From contig CAMFLR010000003.1 of NCBI GenBank assembly GCA_945957605.1, positions 496,001-560,000 of the forward strand: a DNA stretch of 64,000 bases. The letters run 5' to 3'. Origin of the DNA: an uncultured Isosphaeraceae bacterium (GTDB lineage Bacteria > Planctomycetota > Planctomycetia > Isosphaerales > Isosphaeraceae). The notes beneath the pieces are model-generated. The model worked only from the letters and a program-made list of their open reading frames with translations. It did not search any database and was not told the DNA's origin. The translations under genes were made by a program, and so were the position numbers. Below, piece after piece: positions 1-8,025 of the stretch. How positions within the stretch are numbered: the stretch's first letter is position 1; the number at the start of each line of letters is the position of its first letter.

Positions 1-1282
1 CGATGTCCTGAAGCATGTCGCCCAGGAAGATCGAGATGATCGCCGGCGGGGCTTCGTTGGCGCCGAGACGGTGGTCGTTCGCCGGGGTGGCGACGGCCAT
101 GCGGAGCAGGTCGCCGTGCTTGCTAACCGCGCTGATGACGGCGGCGAGGAAGACGAGGAACTGCGCGTTATCGTGCGGGTTGTTGCCGGGCTTGAGCAGG
201 TTGTTGCCCTGATCGTCCGACATCGACCAGTTGAGGTGCTTGCCCGAGCCGTTGACGCCGGCGAACGGCTTCTCGTGAAGGAGAAGCTTGAGGCCATAGC
301 GATCGGCAACGCGCTTCATCGTTTCCATGACCAGCATGTTGTGGTCGGTGGCGATGTTCGCGTTTTCGAAGATCGGCGCGACTTCGTACTGAGCCGGGGC
401 GACTTCGTTGTGACGGGTCTTGACCGGCACGCCGAGCTTGTAGAGTTCTTGCTCGGTTTCGAGCATGCAGGAAAGGACGCGGTCGGGAATGGCGCCGAAG
501 TAGTGGTCTTCCATTTCCTGGCCCTTGGGGGGCTTGGAACCGAAGAGCGTGCGGCCGGCGTTGATGAGGTCGGGACGGGCGTGATAGAAGGCCTTGTCGA
601 TCAGGAAGTATTCCTGTTCGGGGCCGGCGGTCGTGGAGACGGTGGTCGAGGTCGAACCGAAGAGCTTCAGCACGCGGACGGCCTGCTTCGACAACGCTTC
701 GATCGAGCGGAGGAGCGGGGTCTTCTTGTCGAGCGCTTCACCGGTCCACGAGCAGAACGCGGTGGGGATACACAGCGTGGTGCCGTTCGGGTTTTCGAGG
801 ATGAACGCGGGGCTCGTCGGATCCCATGCGGTGTAGCCACGAGCTTCAAACGTGGCGCGAATACCGCCTGAAGGGAAGCTGGAAGCATCGGGCTCGCCGC
901 GGACGAGTTCGCCGCCGCTGAACTCGAGGACGGCCGGGCCGCCGAAGTTGGGGGCGAGGAACGAGTCGTGCTTTTCGGCCGTTAGGCCGGTCATCGGCTG
1001 GAACCAGTGGGTGTAGTGCGTGGCGCCCTTCTCGATCGCCCATTCCTTCATGGCTTCAGCGACGGAGTCGGCCACGGTCGGGTCGAGCGGGGCACCCTTG
1101 CGAATCGTTTCGCAGAGGGCCTTGTAGACCTTATCGGGGAGCCGCTCTTGCATCACTTTGTCGGAGAAAACATTGCAACCGTAGTATTCCGTCATCGGCT
1201 TTTCGACGACAGGCGGGTGGCCATCGGCCTTCCACGCGTTGACAGAAGAAACGGCGGACTGACGGGCGTTAGAATGGCCCAT
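1..1282 (-). CDS. glnN: Glutamine synthetase type III, C-terminus cut by window edge
   Basis: ATP-dependent ligation of ammonia to glutamate in the cytoplasm. The translated minus strand begins [15 protein letters not shown] and carries the type III family blocks: a long N-terminal region with [14 protein letters not shown], then THWFQPMTG, the ATP/metal-site segments [11 protein letters not shown] and [13 protein letters not shown], then [15 protein letters not shown] and [14 protein letters not shown]. The [12 protein letters not shown] and RLGANEAPP motifs separate this from GlnA type I. About 427 codons are visible; family members are near 700 residues, so the C-terminal part lies beyond base 1. 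ATG at 1282 has a CTGGAG-like ribosome site about 10 bases upstream. The 550-base upstream region suggests its own promoter, but I could not identify one. Confidence 0.95.
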   Translation of the reverse strand, partial: MGHSNARQSAVSSVNAWKADGHPPVVEKPMTEYYGCNVFSDKVMQERLPDKVYKALCETIRKGAPLDPTVADSVAEAMKEWAIEKGATHYTHWFQPMTGLTAEKHDSFLAPNFGGPAVLEFSGGELVRGEPDASSFPSGGIRATFEARGYTAWDPTSPAFILENPNGTTLCIPTAFCSWTGEALDKKTPLLRSIEALSKQAVRVLKLFGSTSTTVSTTAGPEQEYFLIDKAFYHARPDLINAGRTLFGSKPPKGQEMEDHYFGAIPDRVLSCMLETEQELYKLGVPVKTRHNEVAPAQYEVAPIFENANIATDHNMLVMETMKRVADRYGLKLLLHEKPFAGVNGSGKHLNWSMSDDQGNNLLKPGNNPHDNAQFLVFLAAVISAVSKHGDLLRMAVATPANDHRLGANEAPPAIISIFLGDMLQDI

Positions 1283-1832
1283 GTGTGATCAGGCTCCAGA
1301 CGAAGGGATTTGGGGAACGTGAAGACACTTGCTCCCCTGGGTTGAAACACGAAGAACCGGGTCGGTCCGGCCGAATGTCGGTTTCGTTGCCAGGGAAAAT
1401 AGACAGGGTACGCGGAGTCCGGGAAGGCTGGTCGTTGGCAGGGCGGACCTCGGGCGACTGAGATGTGGCGCGACGGCTGGCGACCCGCTCGCCGTTCCAC
1501 GCGCGTATGCGGAACGTGCGGCGAACAGCCCGTGGACCGGCCGCGATACTCGCCACACCGACGCGACGTTTTCCGGGGGAGAGCCGGGGAGCGGAGCGCG
1601 CTATTCCAACGTCATTGATGAATGCCGAGGGAGAGCCGCGTCCTCAGTCGCTAGACGAGGGAGCACCGGTCCAGGTGAACCGACAGGGCAAGCCCAGAGG
1701 CATTCGGGCACCCCATCGTCCCTTTCTCGCTGTCGGAGGTGCATGATAACGAAATTGCCTCCCCGACACCAGTACCCGCTGGGGGTAACTGCGTCGAGGA
1801 GGCGAGTGAGGCACTCTTGTGTGGCGATTTAA
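1283..1832. other. Intergenic region between glnN and a lipoprotein gene
   Basis: This 550-base stretch holds no convincing gene. Open frames exist on both strands, but their translations are Arg/Pro/Gly-rich, have no family motif, and look like GC-rich read-through. It must contain the glnN promoter and leader on the minus strand and the 3' end of the adjacent lipoprotein transcript. I looked for a sigma-54 type -24/-12 element and for known riboswitch cores and found none I would defend. Confidence 0.5.
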
Positions 1833-2303
1833 TTACTTTTTGCCGAGTTTAGCGAGCGTACCGGCCGGATCCTTCTCTGCGTCCTTCACACAACCCTTGC
1901 AGCAAAGGAAGACGGTCTGACCGTTGAGTACGACCTTCACCGGCATGCCCATCTCACCAAGATTGTCGTTGCCGATCGGGCAGGTCATCTGGGCGAGCGC
2001 GATCTTCTGCTCGGCTTCCGGAAGCTTTTTGATCTCGGCGATCTGGTCGTCCGTCAGCTTCTTGGCTTCTTTGGTGTCGGCCTTCTTCTCTTCGGGCTTG
2101 GCTTCCGTCTTCTTGTCTTCCGGCTTGGCCTCGGGCTTCTTGTCCTCAGGCTTGGCTTCCGGCTTCTTCGCTTCGGCCGGACCGCCAGGAGCACTCGCAG
2201 CTGGCGGCGCGGCGCTGCTGTCGGCGGGCTTGGTGGGTTCGTCGCAGCCGACAACCGCGGCCAGGGCAAGAGCGGCCCAGAAGCTGTTGCGAATCGCTTT
2301 CAT
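1833..2303 (-). CDS. Lipoprotein with Lys/Glu/Pro repeats and a Cys-rich metal-binding-like tail
   Basis: A 156-residue exported lipoprotein. The N-terminus MKAIRNSFW is followed by a hydrophobic stretch and the lipobox-like AAVVGC at about residue 20. Residues 25-90 are a low-complexity linker with three imperfect copies of KKPEAKPED. The C-terminal 60 residues contain MTCPIGNDNLGEMG and FLCCKGCVKDA, which resembles the YHS/heavy-metal-binding modules common in planctomycete surface proteins (Cys pairs likely bind a metal; inference). I chose ATG 2303 over an upstream in-frame start because it gives a clean signal peptide and has a GAGAG site 9-10 bases upstream. Transcribed like the SDR gene 146 bases upstream. 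Confidence 0.75.
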   Translation of the reverse strand: MKAIRNSFWAALALAAVVGCDEPTKPADSSAAPPAASAPGGPAEAKKPEAKPEDKKPEAKPEDKKTEAKPEEKKADTKEAKKLTDDQIAEIKKLPEAEQKIALAQMTCPIGNDNLGEMGMPVKVVLNGQTVFLCCKGCVKDAEKDPAGTLAKLGKK

Positions 2304-2448
2304 CTTGATAACTCTCGACAAAGAGATTGTGAGGCCTTGCCTGGCCCACCCGGGGACCAAGCGTATCGACCGTTGGATTCTAGGCCGTCCCAACCTCTTT
2401 GCCAAGCGTCTGCCTTGTGCAAGGCGCCATGCTCGCACGGGCAATCGA

Positions 2449-3201
2449 TTACCTCAGTCCGCCCGCAATGTAGAGCGTTTCACCGGTGATCCACGACGAG
2501 TCGTCCGATGCAAGGAACACGACCGCCGTCGCGATATCTTGCGGTTGACCGATCCGGCCCAGCGGCGTTTGCGATTCGATTTGCTTGCGGAAATCGCTCT
2601 CGATAATGCCGGCCGAATGGGCTCCCTCGGTCTCGACCATGCCGGGATTGACCGAGTTCACGCGGATCTTGCGTGCGCCGAGTTCTTTTGCGATTGATCG
2701 AGTGATCGCGTCCACGGCGGCTTTTGTGCCGCTATAAACCGACGTGTTCGGTGGGGCGAGTGTCGCCACAACCGAACTGATATTCACCACGCTGCCACCT
2801 TCTGCGCCGAACAGAGGCAGAGCTTCCTGCGTGGCAAGAATCAGGCCCAGTACGTTGATGTCGTTGATCTTGTGGAAGTGCTCGGGCGTGATTTCTTCGA
2901 GTGGCGCGAACTCGTAAATCCCCGCGTTATTCACGAGAATATCGAGCTTGCCGTAAGCCTTCTTCGTCTCGGCGAAGAGCTTGCGGATATCGTCGTGCTT
3001 GGCAACGTTCGCCTGTACTGCGATCGCCTTGCCGCCCTTCTTGGTGATCTCGGCGACAACCTTGTCGGCGCCTTCCTTGCTGCTCGAATAGTTGACGACC
3101 ACGCTCGCCCCTTCGCTCGCGAGATGCGTCGCGATCGAGGCGCCAATTCCCTTCGAAGCACCCGTAACAACGGCAACCTTGCCCGCGAGTTTTCCAGCCA
3201 T
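2449..3201 (-). CDS. SDR family oxidoreductase (FabG/glucose-dehydrogenase-like)
   Basis: NAD(P)-dependent classical short-chain dehydrogenase, 250 residues. Visible motifs: cofactor-binding TGASKGIG at residues 13-20, NNAG at 91-94, Ser142/143, and catalytic YSGTK with Tyr156 and Lys160. The C-terminal SSWITGETLYIAGGLR is typical of the FabG-like subgroup. The substrate cannot be told from sequence; neighbours give no fatty acid operon, so a role as a general aldehyde/ketone or sugar reductase is as likely as 3-oxoacyl-ACP reduction. ATG 3201 has AGGAG seven bases upstream. It is divergent from a TetR gene 121 bases away, a common regulator-target arrangement, so repression by that TetR is the simplest inference. 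Confidence 0.9.
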   Translation of the reverse strand: MAGKLAGKVAVVTGASKGIGASIATHLASEGASVVVNYSSSKEGADKVVAEITKKGGKAIAVQANVAKHDDIRKLFAETKKAYGKLDILVNNAGIYEFAPLEEITPEHFHKINDINVLGLILATQEALPLFGAEGGSVVNISSVVATLAPPNTSVYSGTKAAVDAITRSIAKELGARKIRVNSVNPGMVETEGAHSAGIIESDFRKQIESQTPLGRIGQPQDIATAVVFLASDDSSWITGETLYIAGGLR

Positions 3202-3240
3202 CGAACCGCTCCTCTAACCCTGAGACCTGTCGACTTGTTT

Positions 3241-3256
3241 TGTACCGGTCAATACA
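3241..3256. promoter_or_regulatory. Candidate TetR operator, left site
   Basis: TGTACCGGTCAATACA, an inverted repeat TGTA-N8-TACA in the 121-base divergent region between the SDR and the TetR gene. It shares TGTACC with a second site 54 bases to the right. Size and position fit a TetR-family operator; no binding data exist. Confidence 0.4.
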
Positions 3257-3292
3257 GAATAGGGGCGAACCTAGCCAAATCAAGTGGTGTTC

Positions 3293-3308
3293 TGTACCAT
3301 ACGGTAAG
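3293..3308. promoter_or_regulatory. Candidate TetR operator, right site
   Basis: TGTACCATACGGTAAG contains TACC-N4-GGTA and lies 15 bases before the TetR start codon, overlapping the region where its promoter should be. With the left site it suggests autoregulation plus control of the divergent SDR gene (inference). Confidence 0.4.
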
Positions 3309-3322
3309 AAAAGGAGCGAGTC

Positions 3323-3955
3323 ATGACGGTGGGCCGACCGCGCGAATTTGACGTGGACGAGGCGCTCGAACGAGCGCTTGAGGTGTTCTGGCGCAAGGGA
3401 TACGAAGGAACCACGCTGCCCGATTTGACGAAGGCAATGGGCATCAATCGCCCCAGCCTATATGCGGCGTTCGGCAACAAGGAATCGCTTTTTCGCAAGG
3501 CACTCGAACGCTATGCCAAAGGGCCGGGGAGCCAGATTGCCGATGCGCTGGCCGAACCAACGGCCCGGGCCGTTGCCGAACGCTGGCTGCGTGCAACCGT
3601 GGAGGTTGTTGCCCAGCCGAGGAATCCGCGGGGATGTTTTGTGATTCGATCCGCCATTGCATGCGGGGGTGAGTCGACGCTCGTTCAAGAAGCGTTAGGC
3701 GAGCACCGTATCGCAGCGGAAAAGGCGCTTCGTGCTCGCTTCAAGCGCGCGATCAGCGATGGCGATTTACCGCCCGACACAAATGTTGCGGACCTGACGC
3801 GATTCGTCGTCACGCTGACAAACGGAATCGCCGTGCAGGCTGCGAGCGGGGCGGATCGGCGTAGTTTACTCAAGGTGGTTGAGATGGCGATGCGGGCCTG
3901 GCCAGCACCGCCGAGTGATCAGTCACCCGAGCCTTCGACCGGAATTCCGCGATAG
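3323..3955 (+). CDS. TetR/AcrR family transcriptional regulator
   Basis: A 210-residue one-component repressor. Residues 6-60 form the TetR DNA-binding domain: GRPREFDVDEALERALEVFW, then the helix-turn-helix around TTLPDLTKAMGINRPSLYAAFGNKESLF (given here only to mark residues 30-58), followed by a helical ligand domain with GCFVIRSAIACGGES. ATG 3323 has AAGGAG six bases upstream, which fixes the start. It is divergent from the SDR gene and probably controls it and itself through the two inverted repeats between them. The last 37 bases overlap the convergent HD-domain gene on the other strand. The ligand is unknown. Confidence 0.9.
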   Translation: MTVGRPREFDVDEALERALEVFWRKGYEGTTLPDLTKAMGINRPSLYAAFGNKESLFRKALERYAKGPGSQIADALAEPTARAVAERWLRATVEVVAQPRNPRGCFVIRSAIACGGESTLVQEALGEHRIAAEKALRARFKRAISDGDLPPDTNVADLTRFVVTLTNGIAVQAASGADRRSLLKVVEMAMRAWPAPPSDQSPEPSTGIPR

Positions 3956-4944
3956 AGTCGCGTATTTTCCCAGCCGAAAACCTTGGTGGTGAAGAGTCCC
4001 GCCTCGGTCGATTCGACGAGTGCGCGGGCACCGCAGTTCATGCGGGCGTCGATTTCGTCGGCACAGTGGACGATCATTGCTTCGAGCGTCATCGGCCTGC
4101 GTGGGGAGTCGTACTCGGGCTTGCCGTGATGGGCGAGAATCACGTGTTCAAGCAAGAGCACCTTTTCGTCCGTGAATCCGTCGATCTTCACAGCGGCGGC
4201 GCGAATCATGTCGCGGCCCAACACGATATGGCCGACGAGCCGGCCAGACGGCGTGTAACGCGCTCCGCCTTGGTTGTACTGGAATTCGCGAAGCTTGCCG
4301 ATGTCGTGCAGGATGGCGCCGGCGACGATGAGATCCTTGTTGATCGGCGGATTCAATTCGCGATAGTAAAGCGCGTAGTGATCGGCGAGTCCCATCGCCA
4401 CGCGAGTCACGCTGCGAATGTGCTCGATGAGGCCGCCTGTGAACGGGTGGTGCAAGTTTTCGGCGGCGGGCATGCGTTTGAATTCAAACGCGTTTTCATG
4501 AAGCAGGGCAATGACGAGTTCGCGATAGAACTTATCTTTGATGTGCTCATTCGCAAACGAAAGAATGCGATTCCACGAATCCTCAACGGGATAGCGTGAA
4601 ACCTCAAAAACATTGCCGGGCTCGAAGCCATCGTTGAGATCGGCGTCGTTCGTTTTGCGGCAGCCCTTCAACTCGAGCTGCATGCCGTAGCGTTTGTCTT
4701 TGTTTCCAACAACTTCAATGCGGAAGACGTCGAGTTCGTCCCAGTCGTGAGCATCTTCGAGCAGGGCATTGCTGGAATAAATCGGCGCTTTGAGCGAGCA
4801 GGTGCGGTCTTTGAACACCGCGATGATCATCCGCCCGCCGGCCGTTTCCTTGATTTCCTTCTTGGCAAGGATCGCGTAACTGATGGCCTCCATTCCGTGC
4901 ATGATGTCGGCCAACGTCATCACGGCTGATTTCACGGACGCCAT
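3919..4944 (-). CDS. YhaM-like 3'-5' exoribonuclease, HD domain protein
   Basis: A 341-residue protein with the YhaM layout: an N-terminal OB-like nucleic-acid-binding region (about residues 20-110) and an HD metal-dependent phosphohydrolase domain. HD signatures are HHPFTGGLIEHIRSV, the core AGAILHDIGK near residue 215, GHIVLG, LLEHVILAHHG and a final HCADEIDARM, which supply the His/Asp metal ligands. YhaM-type enzymes trim RNA or short single-stranded DNA from the 3' end; this function is inferred from family resemblance. ATG 4944 has AGGAG nine bases upstream. The 3' end overlaps the TetR gene end by 37 bases (convergent), an arrangement that can give antisense transcripts. Confidence 0.82.
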   Translation of the reverse strand: MASVKSAVMTLADIMHGMEAISYAILAKKEIKETAGGRMIIAVFKDRTCSLKAPIYSSNALLEDAHDWDELDVFRIEVVGNKDKRYGMQLELKGCRKTNDADLNDGFEPGNVFEVSRYPVEDSWNRILSFANEHIKDKFYRELVIALLHENAFEFKRMPAAENLHHPFTGGLIEHIRSVTRVAMGLADHYALYYRELNPPINKDLIVAGAILHDIGKLREFQYNQGGARYTPSGRLVGHIVLGRDMIRAAAVKIDGFTDEKVLLLEHVILAHHGKPEYDSPRRPMTLEAMIVHCADEIDARMNCGARALVESTEAGLFTTKVFGWENTRLYRGIPVEGSGD

Positions 4945-5242
4945 CGGATCACTCCTAGATATCGTGGGGCCTTTACTTCGTTATCTTACTCTAACACCAC
5001 CGAAGCTGGGCAGTGACGATTGCGCACGAAGAGCAATTCGTGTGCGTTCAACGCAACGGTTGGCCGACTATCGCCAGGTGAATTCTCGCCCCTTTCGCCC
5101 CTCGACATTCGCCGGTCGTCGCGATCAAGCGGATTGTGGCGAGCGCAAATGAATCGAGGCGAATCGGGCTTGGATTTCCAGCCTTGCAATGGTCGATCCG
5201 AACGGAGGAACTCTCGCAAGAATTGGCTCATGGAGGAGCGCG

Positions 5243-5485
5243 ATGAGGAGGATTCTCGCGGTCGTGCTGGTCGGATCGGCCCTCGTCGGCTGTCGAGCCG
5301 AGCGGTCAAGCTCGGGACTCTGGCCTGGGCAGGAAAATTCGGCAGTGCTTGGGACGGATCAGACTCTGCGTCCCCGCGGAATCATGATTCCGCCCGTCTA
5401 TCCCGGTGTCGATCTTGCAAAGCGACCGGTGGACGCTCGCACGAGTGACCGGGACGTTGCGACTTCTTCGCTGGAAGTTCGCTAG
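5243..5485 (+). CDS. Small lipoprotein, unknown function
   Basis: An 80-residue product starting MRRILAVVLVGSALVGC, a short charged N-terminus, hydrophobic core and lipobox (ALVGC) at residues 13-17, so export and lipidation are likely. The mature part is polar and has no recognised domain (motif IMIPPVYPGVDLA near the middle). ATG 5243 is preferred over an upstream in-frame start because it begins the signal peptide directly and follows GGAGG six bases upstream. Its stop overlaps the 3' end of the convergent cytochrome P450 gene by four bases. Function cannot be stated. Confidence 0.6.
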   Translation: MRRILAVVLVGSALVGCRAERSSSGLWPGQENSAVLGTDQTLRPRGIMIPPVYPGVDLAKRPVDARTSDRDVATSSLEVR

Positions 5486-6828
5486 CGGCGTCGAAGCAAA
5501 GCCTTTACGCCTGAAGTGGGGCGTAAGGTCATCGTCGGCAGCGGAGTCACCTCTTCTGGGGCCGTAGCCTTCACAGAGTAGCGCTGGGCGATTGTGGTGA
5601 GGAGGAGCACCGACTCCATCATCGCAAACGAGTTGCCGATGCAGATTCTCGGGCCGCCGCCGAAGGGGAACCAGGCATAGCGGTGAATCCGTTTCGCCAG
5701 ACCATCGGCCCAGCGGTCGGGATTGTACGTGAGGGGATCGTCGAAGTTCCGCGGGTCGCGATGAACGACCCACTGGCTCATAAAGATTGTGTGTCCACGC
5801 GGGACGTCGTAACCGCCAATCTGGCAATCTTCCGTCGCCTCACGACCTAATAGCCATACCGTCGGAAAGAGCCGAAGCGCTTCGGTGACAACATTTTCGG
5901 CGTAGGGCAGGCGAGGCAGGTCGTCGAACCTTGGCGCGCGACCGCCAAGCACGGAATCAACTTCGGCGTGGAGTTTGGCTTCGGCGTCGGGATTGAGCGA
6001 GAGCAGATACCAGACCCACGCGAGGGTGTTGGCGGTCGTTTCGTGACCGGCCATGAAGAGGGTCATCGCTTCGTCGCGAAGCTGGCGGTCGGTCATTCGC
6101 GCGCCGTCGTCTTCATCGGTTGCGTTTATCAACATCGAGAGCAGGTCGATGCGATCGTGGCTCGAGCCGGAGGCTCTGCGCTCGGCGATGACGTCGAAGA
6201 TGATCTTGTCGAGCCGCTTTCGTGCGCGGGCCGATTCGAGGTTGAGCGGAGTCGGCACCCATTCCGGGAATTTGAGTAGCGTGTTCACGCGCCGGGTGAA
6301 GGTGCGCAGTACCGTTTCCATCGCGGCTGAGGCGTCGGCGGTTGAGTCTGAGACGTCGGCGTCGAAAAGTGTCTTGGCGACGATTTCGAGCGTGAGTCGC
6401 ATCATTTCTTCCTGGACGTCGAGCGTCTGGCCGTCTTGCCAGTGTTCGAGCATGCGCTGGGTGAACGCGACCATGATGTCGGCGTGGGCTGCGATTCGTT
6501 CGCGGTGAAACGCGGGCTGTGCTAGCCGGCGCTGTTTGCGCCAGAAATCGCCCTCAGACGTGAGCAGGCCGTTGCCGAGCGTGAGCTTGGTGTATCGAAG
6601 CGCGAAGTGCTTGATGAACAGCCGGTTCTTGGTGACGAGCACTTCTTCGACGAGGTCGGGATGATTGACGATCATCATCCGTCGCGGTCCGAGGCGAATC
6701 GACACGCAATCGCCGTATTCATGTGCGAGCTTCGTGAAGTACCCAAGGCGATCCTGGCGGAAATCGGGCAGATTACCAGACAGCCAGTTTCCCTTGGGAC
6801 CGGGAGCGAGGCGATAGCGTGCAGACAT
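5482..6828 (-). CDS. Cytochrome P450
   Basis: Heme-thiolate monooxygenase, 448 residues, the normal length for a soluble bacterial P450. Key elements: the I-helix oxygen-activation motif AGHETTAN, the K-helix ExxR in TEALRLFP, the PERF-like PDRW, and the heme loop FPFGGGPRICIG at residues 387-398 with Cys396 as the axial ligand. No N-terminal membrane anchor is seen. The substrate is unknown; resemblance is to fatty-acid or terpene-type hydroxylases, but this is weak. No ferredoxin or reductase gene is adjacent, so electrons must come from elsewhere. The gene stands alone, convergent with the small lipoprotein gene. Confidence 0.95.
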   Translation of the reverse strand: MSARYRLAPGPKGNWLSGNLPDFRQDRLGYFTKLAHEYGDCVSIRLGPRRMMIVNHPDLVEEVLVTKNRLFIKHFALRYTKLTLGNGLLTSEGDFWRKQRRLAQPAFHRERIAAHADIMVAFTQRMLEHWQDGQTLDVQEEMMRLTLEIVAKTLFDADVSDSTADASAAMETVLRTFTRRVNTLLKFPEWVPTPLNLESARARKRLDKIIFDVIAERRASGSSHDRIDLLSMLINATDEDDGARMTDRQLRDEAMTLFMAGHETTANTLAWVWYLLSLNPDAEAKLHAEVDSVLGGRAPRFDDLPRLPYAENVVTEALRLFPTVWLLGREATEDCQIGGYDVPRGHTIFMSQWVVHRDPRNFDDPLTYNPDRWADGLAKRIHRYAWFPFGGGPRICIGNSFAMMESVLLLTTIAQRYSVKATAPEEVTPLPTMTLRPTSGVKALLRRR

Positions 6829-7058
6829 GTTGAATCGGTTCTCGGCGATCTCGGCTGACTTTTACTCGCTAGCCGATGGTAGCAGAACTGCAAAAAACCT
6901 TCGAGCAGGCTGACCTCAGTCTCGAAGGAAAATGAAATGTGTCGACGACCGGAAACGCACAATTTTGCGGTGAACCAAGACAAGACGAATGGCGTATAGC
7001 GCGTTGGAAGATCCTTTCATCGCATTCATAAGTTCCAGGCCGTATGAGGAGAAGCGTC

Positions 7059-7316
7059 GTGAAAAACGGTGCGCATCAACTCGTGATTTTTAGCCTTCTT
7101 ATCGCCGCGGGATGTTCGGAGCCGACGAGAGATGCGGCTGCTCCGAAGGGGCCCGACACAATCTATGTCACTGGCGAGAAGAAAGCGGTACTCGGCGGGA
7201 CAGAGCAGACCTTGGAGCCAACGAACAAAAAACCGGGGGACCCAGTGTATAAAATCATTGACAAGAAGAATGCGGATGGAACGAGCGTCCATGCGCTCGT
7301 TGAAGTGAAGAAATAG
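7059..7316 (+). CDS. Small lipoprotein, unknown function
   Basis: About 85 residues. After a few basic residues there is a hydrophobic segment ending in LLIAAGCSEP, a clear lipobox, then a polar tail with GEKKAVLGGTEQTLEP and HALVEVKK. No domain recognised. Start choice: an in-frame ATG lies at 7044, but AGGAG at 7047-7051 is seven bases before GTG 7059 and cannot serve the ATG, so GTG 7059 is preferred. It is flanked by the convergent Mug gene and is probably a single-gene unit. Confidence 0.55.
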   Translation: MKNGAHQLVIFSLLIAAGCSEPTRDAAAPKGPDTIYVTGEKKAVLGGTEQTLEPTNKKPGDPVYKIIDKKNADGTSVHALVEVKK

Positions 7317-7363
7317 CCTGTAATCTGTTCTCACCTGAGATGGCTCGAATTCCAATTGTCGGG

Positions 7364-7927
7364 CTAATCGCGATGCTCAAAATCCGACGCGGCGCGAAGC
7401 GCAGCAAAGAGCCCGCCTAGCGCCGCAAGGGTATAGTGCGCGTTCAGGCCGCTCGGGTTGGGCAGCACCCACACACGCGACTTCGCGATGCTTTCATCTT
7501 GAGGCCCAACAACCGCGTTCGGCTTCGCAAATGCAGAGCGATACGAGCCGATTCCCAGAAACGCCACGATTTTCGGCTCGAATTTCGCGATTTTCGCGGC
7601 CAGATTCACGCCGCCTGCAATGTACTCATCGGCCGCGAGTTCTTGTGCGGTTGCGGTTGCGCGATCGACCACGTTCGTGATTCCGTAACCGGCATTCAAC
7701 AATATGTCTGACTCATGCGGCGCGAGGCGGCGCGCGGTGAGTCCACCAAGTGCGATCGCTGGCCAGAACCGATTGCCGGGCCGGGCAAAGTGATAGCCCA
7801 CGGCTGCTGAGTAAAGACTGGGATTGATGCCGACAAACAGCACGCGCAGGCCGGGAGCGATGATGTCGGGCACGGTCTGGCCATACGCAGCGGTGATTTC
7901 GTCCTTGGTTGGTTTCTTGGGCTGCAT
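7364..7927 (-). CDS. mug: G/U mismatch-specific DNA glycosylase, Mug family
   Basis: A 187-residue family 2 uracil-DNA glycosylase that removes uracil or ethenocytosine mispaired with guanine in base excision repair. The active-site motif LFVGINPS (residues about 30-37), in which Asn positions the water, and the intercalation motif NPSGLNAHY near residue 158 both match Mug/TDG proteins. RPGNRFWPAIALGGL is also typical. ATG 7927 begins MQPKKPTKDEITAAYG; its ribosome site is weak. The 5' region is shared with the divergent ceramidase-like gene (98 bases between starts). Single gene, probably constitutive. Confidence 0.9.
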   Translation of the reverse strand: MQPKKPTKDEITAAYGQTVPDIIAPGLRVLFVGINPSLYSAAVGYHFARPGNRFWPAIALGGLTARRLAPHESDILLNAGYGITNVVDRATATAQELAADEYIAGGVNLAAKIAKFEPKIVAFLGIGSYRSAFAKPNAVVGPQDESIAKSRVWVLPNPSGLNAHYTLAALGGLFAALRAASDFEHRD

Positions 7928-8025
7928 GGGACGTGCGTTCTCTTCCGGTTCGCGTTACAGTTTCCGATCTCGAAGGTAGCAACCGGCCCGGACGTGCGGG
8001 TAGATCAACTTCAAGGGATCGCGCT

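Noticed and set aside
71-871. 266-codon open frame on the plus strand
   Set aside because: Antisense to the strongly conserved glutamine synthetase III; its composition mirrors that gene.
1329-1832. Open frame of about 167 codons upstream of glnN on the plus strand
   Set aside because: Arg/Pro/Gly-rich, no domain, no ribosome site; typical of GC-rich non-coding DNA.
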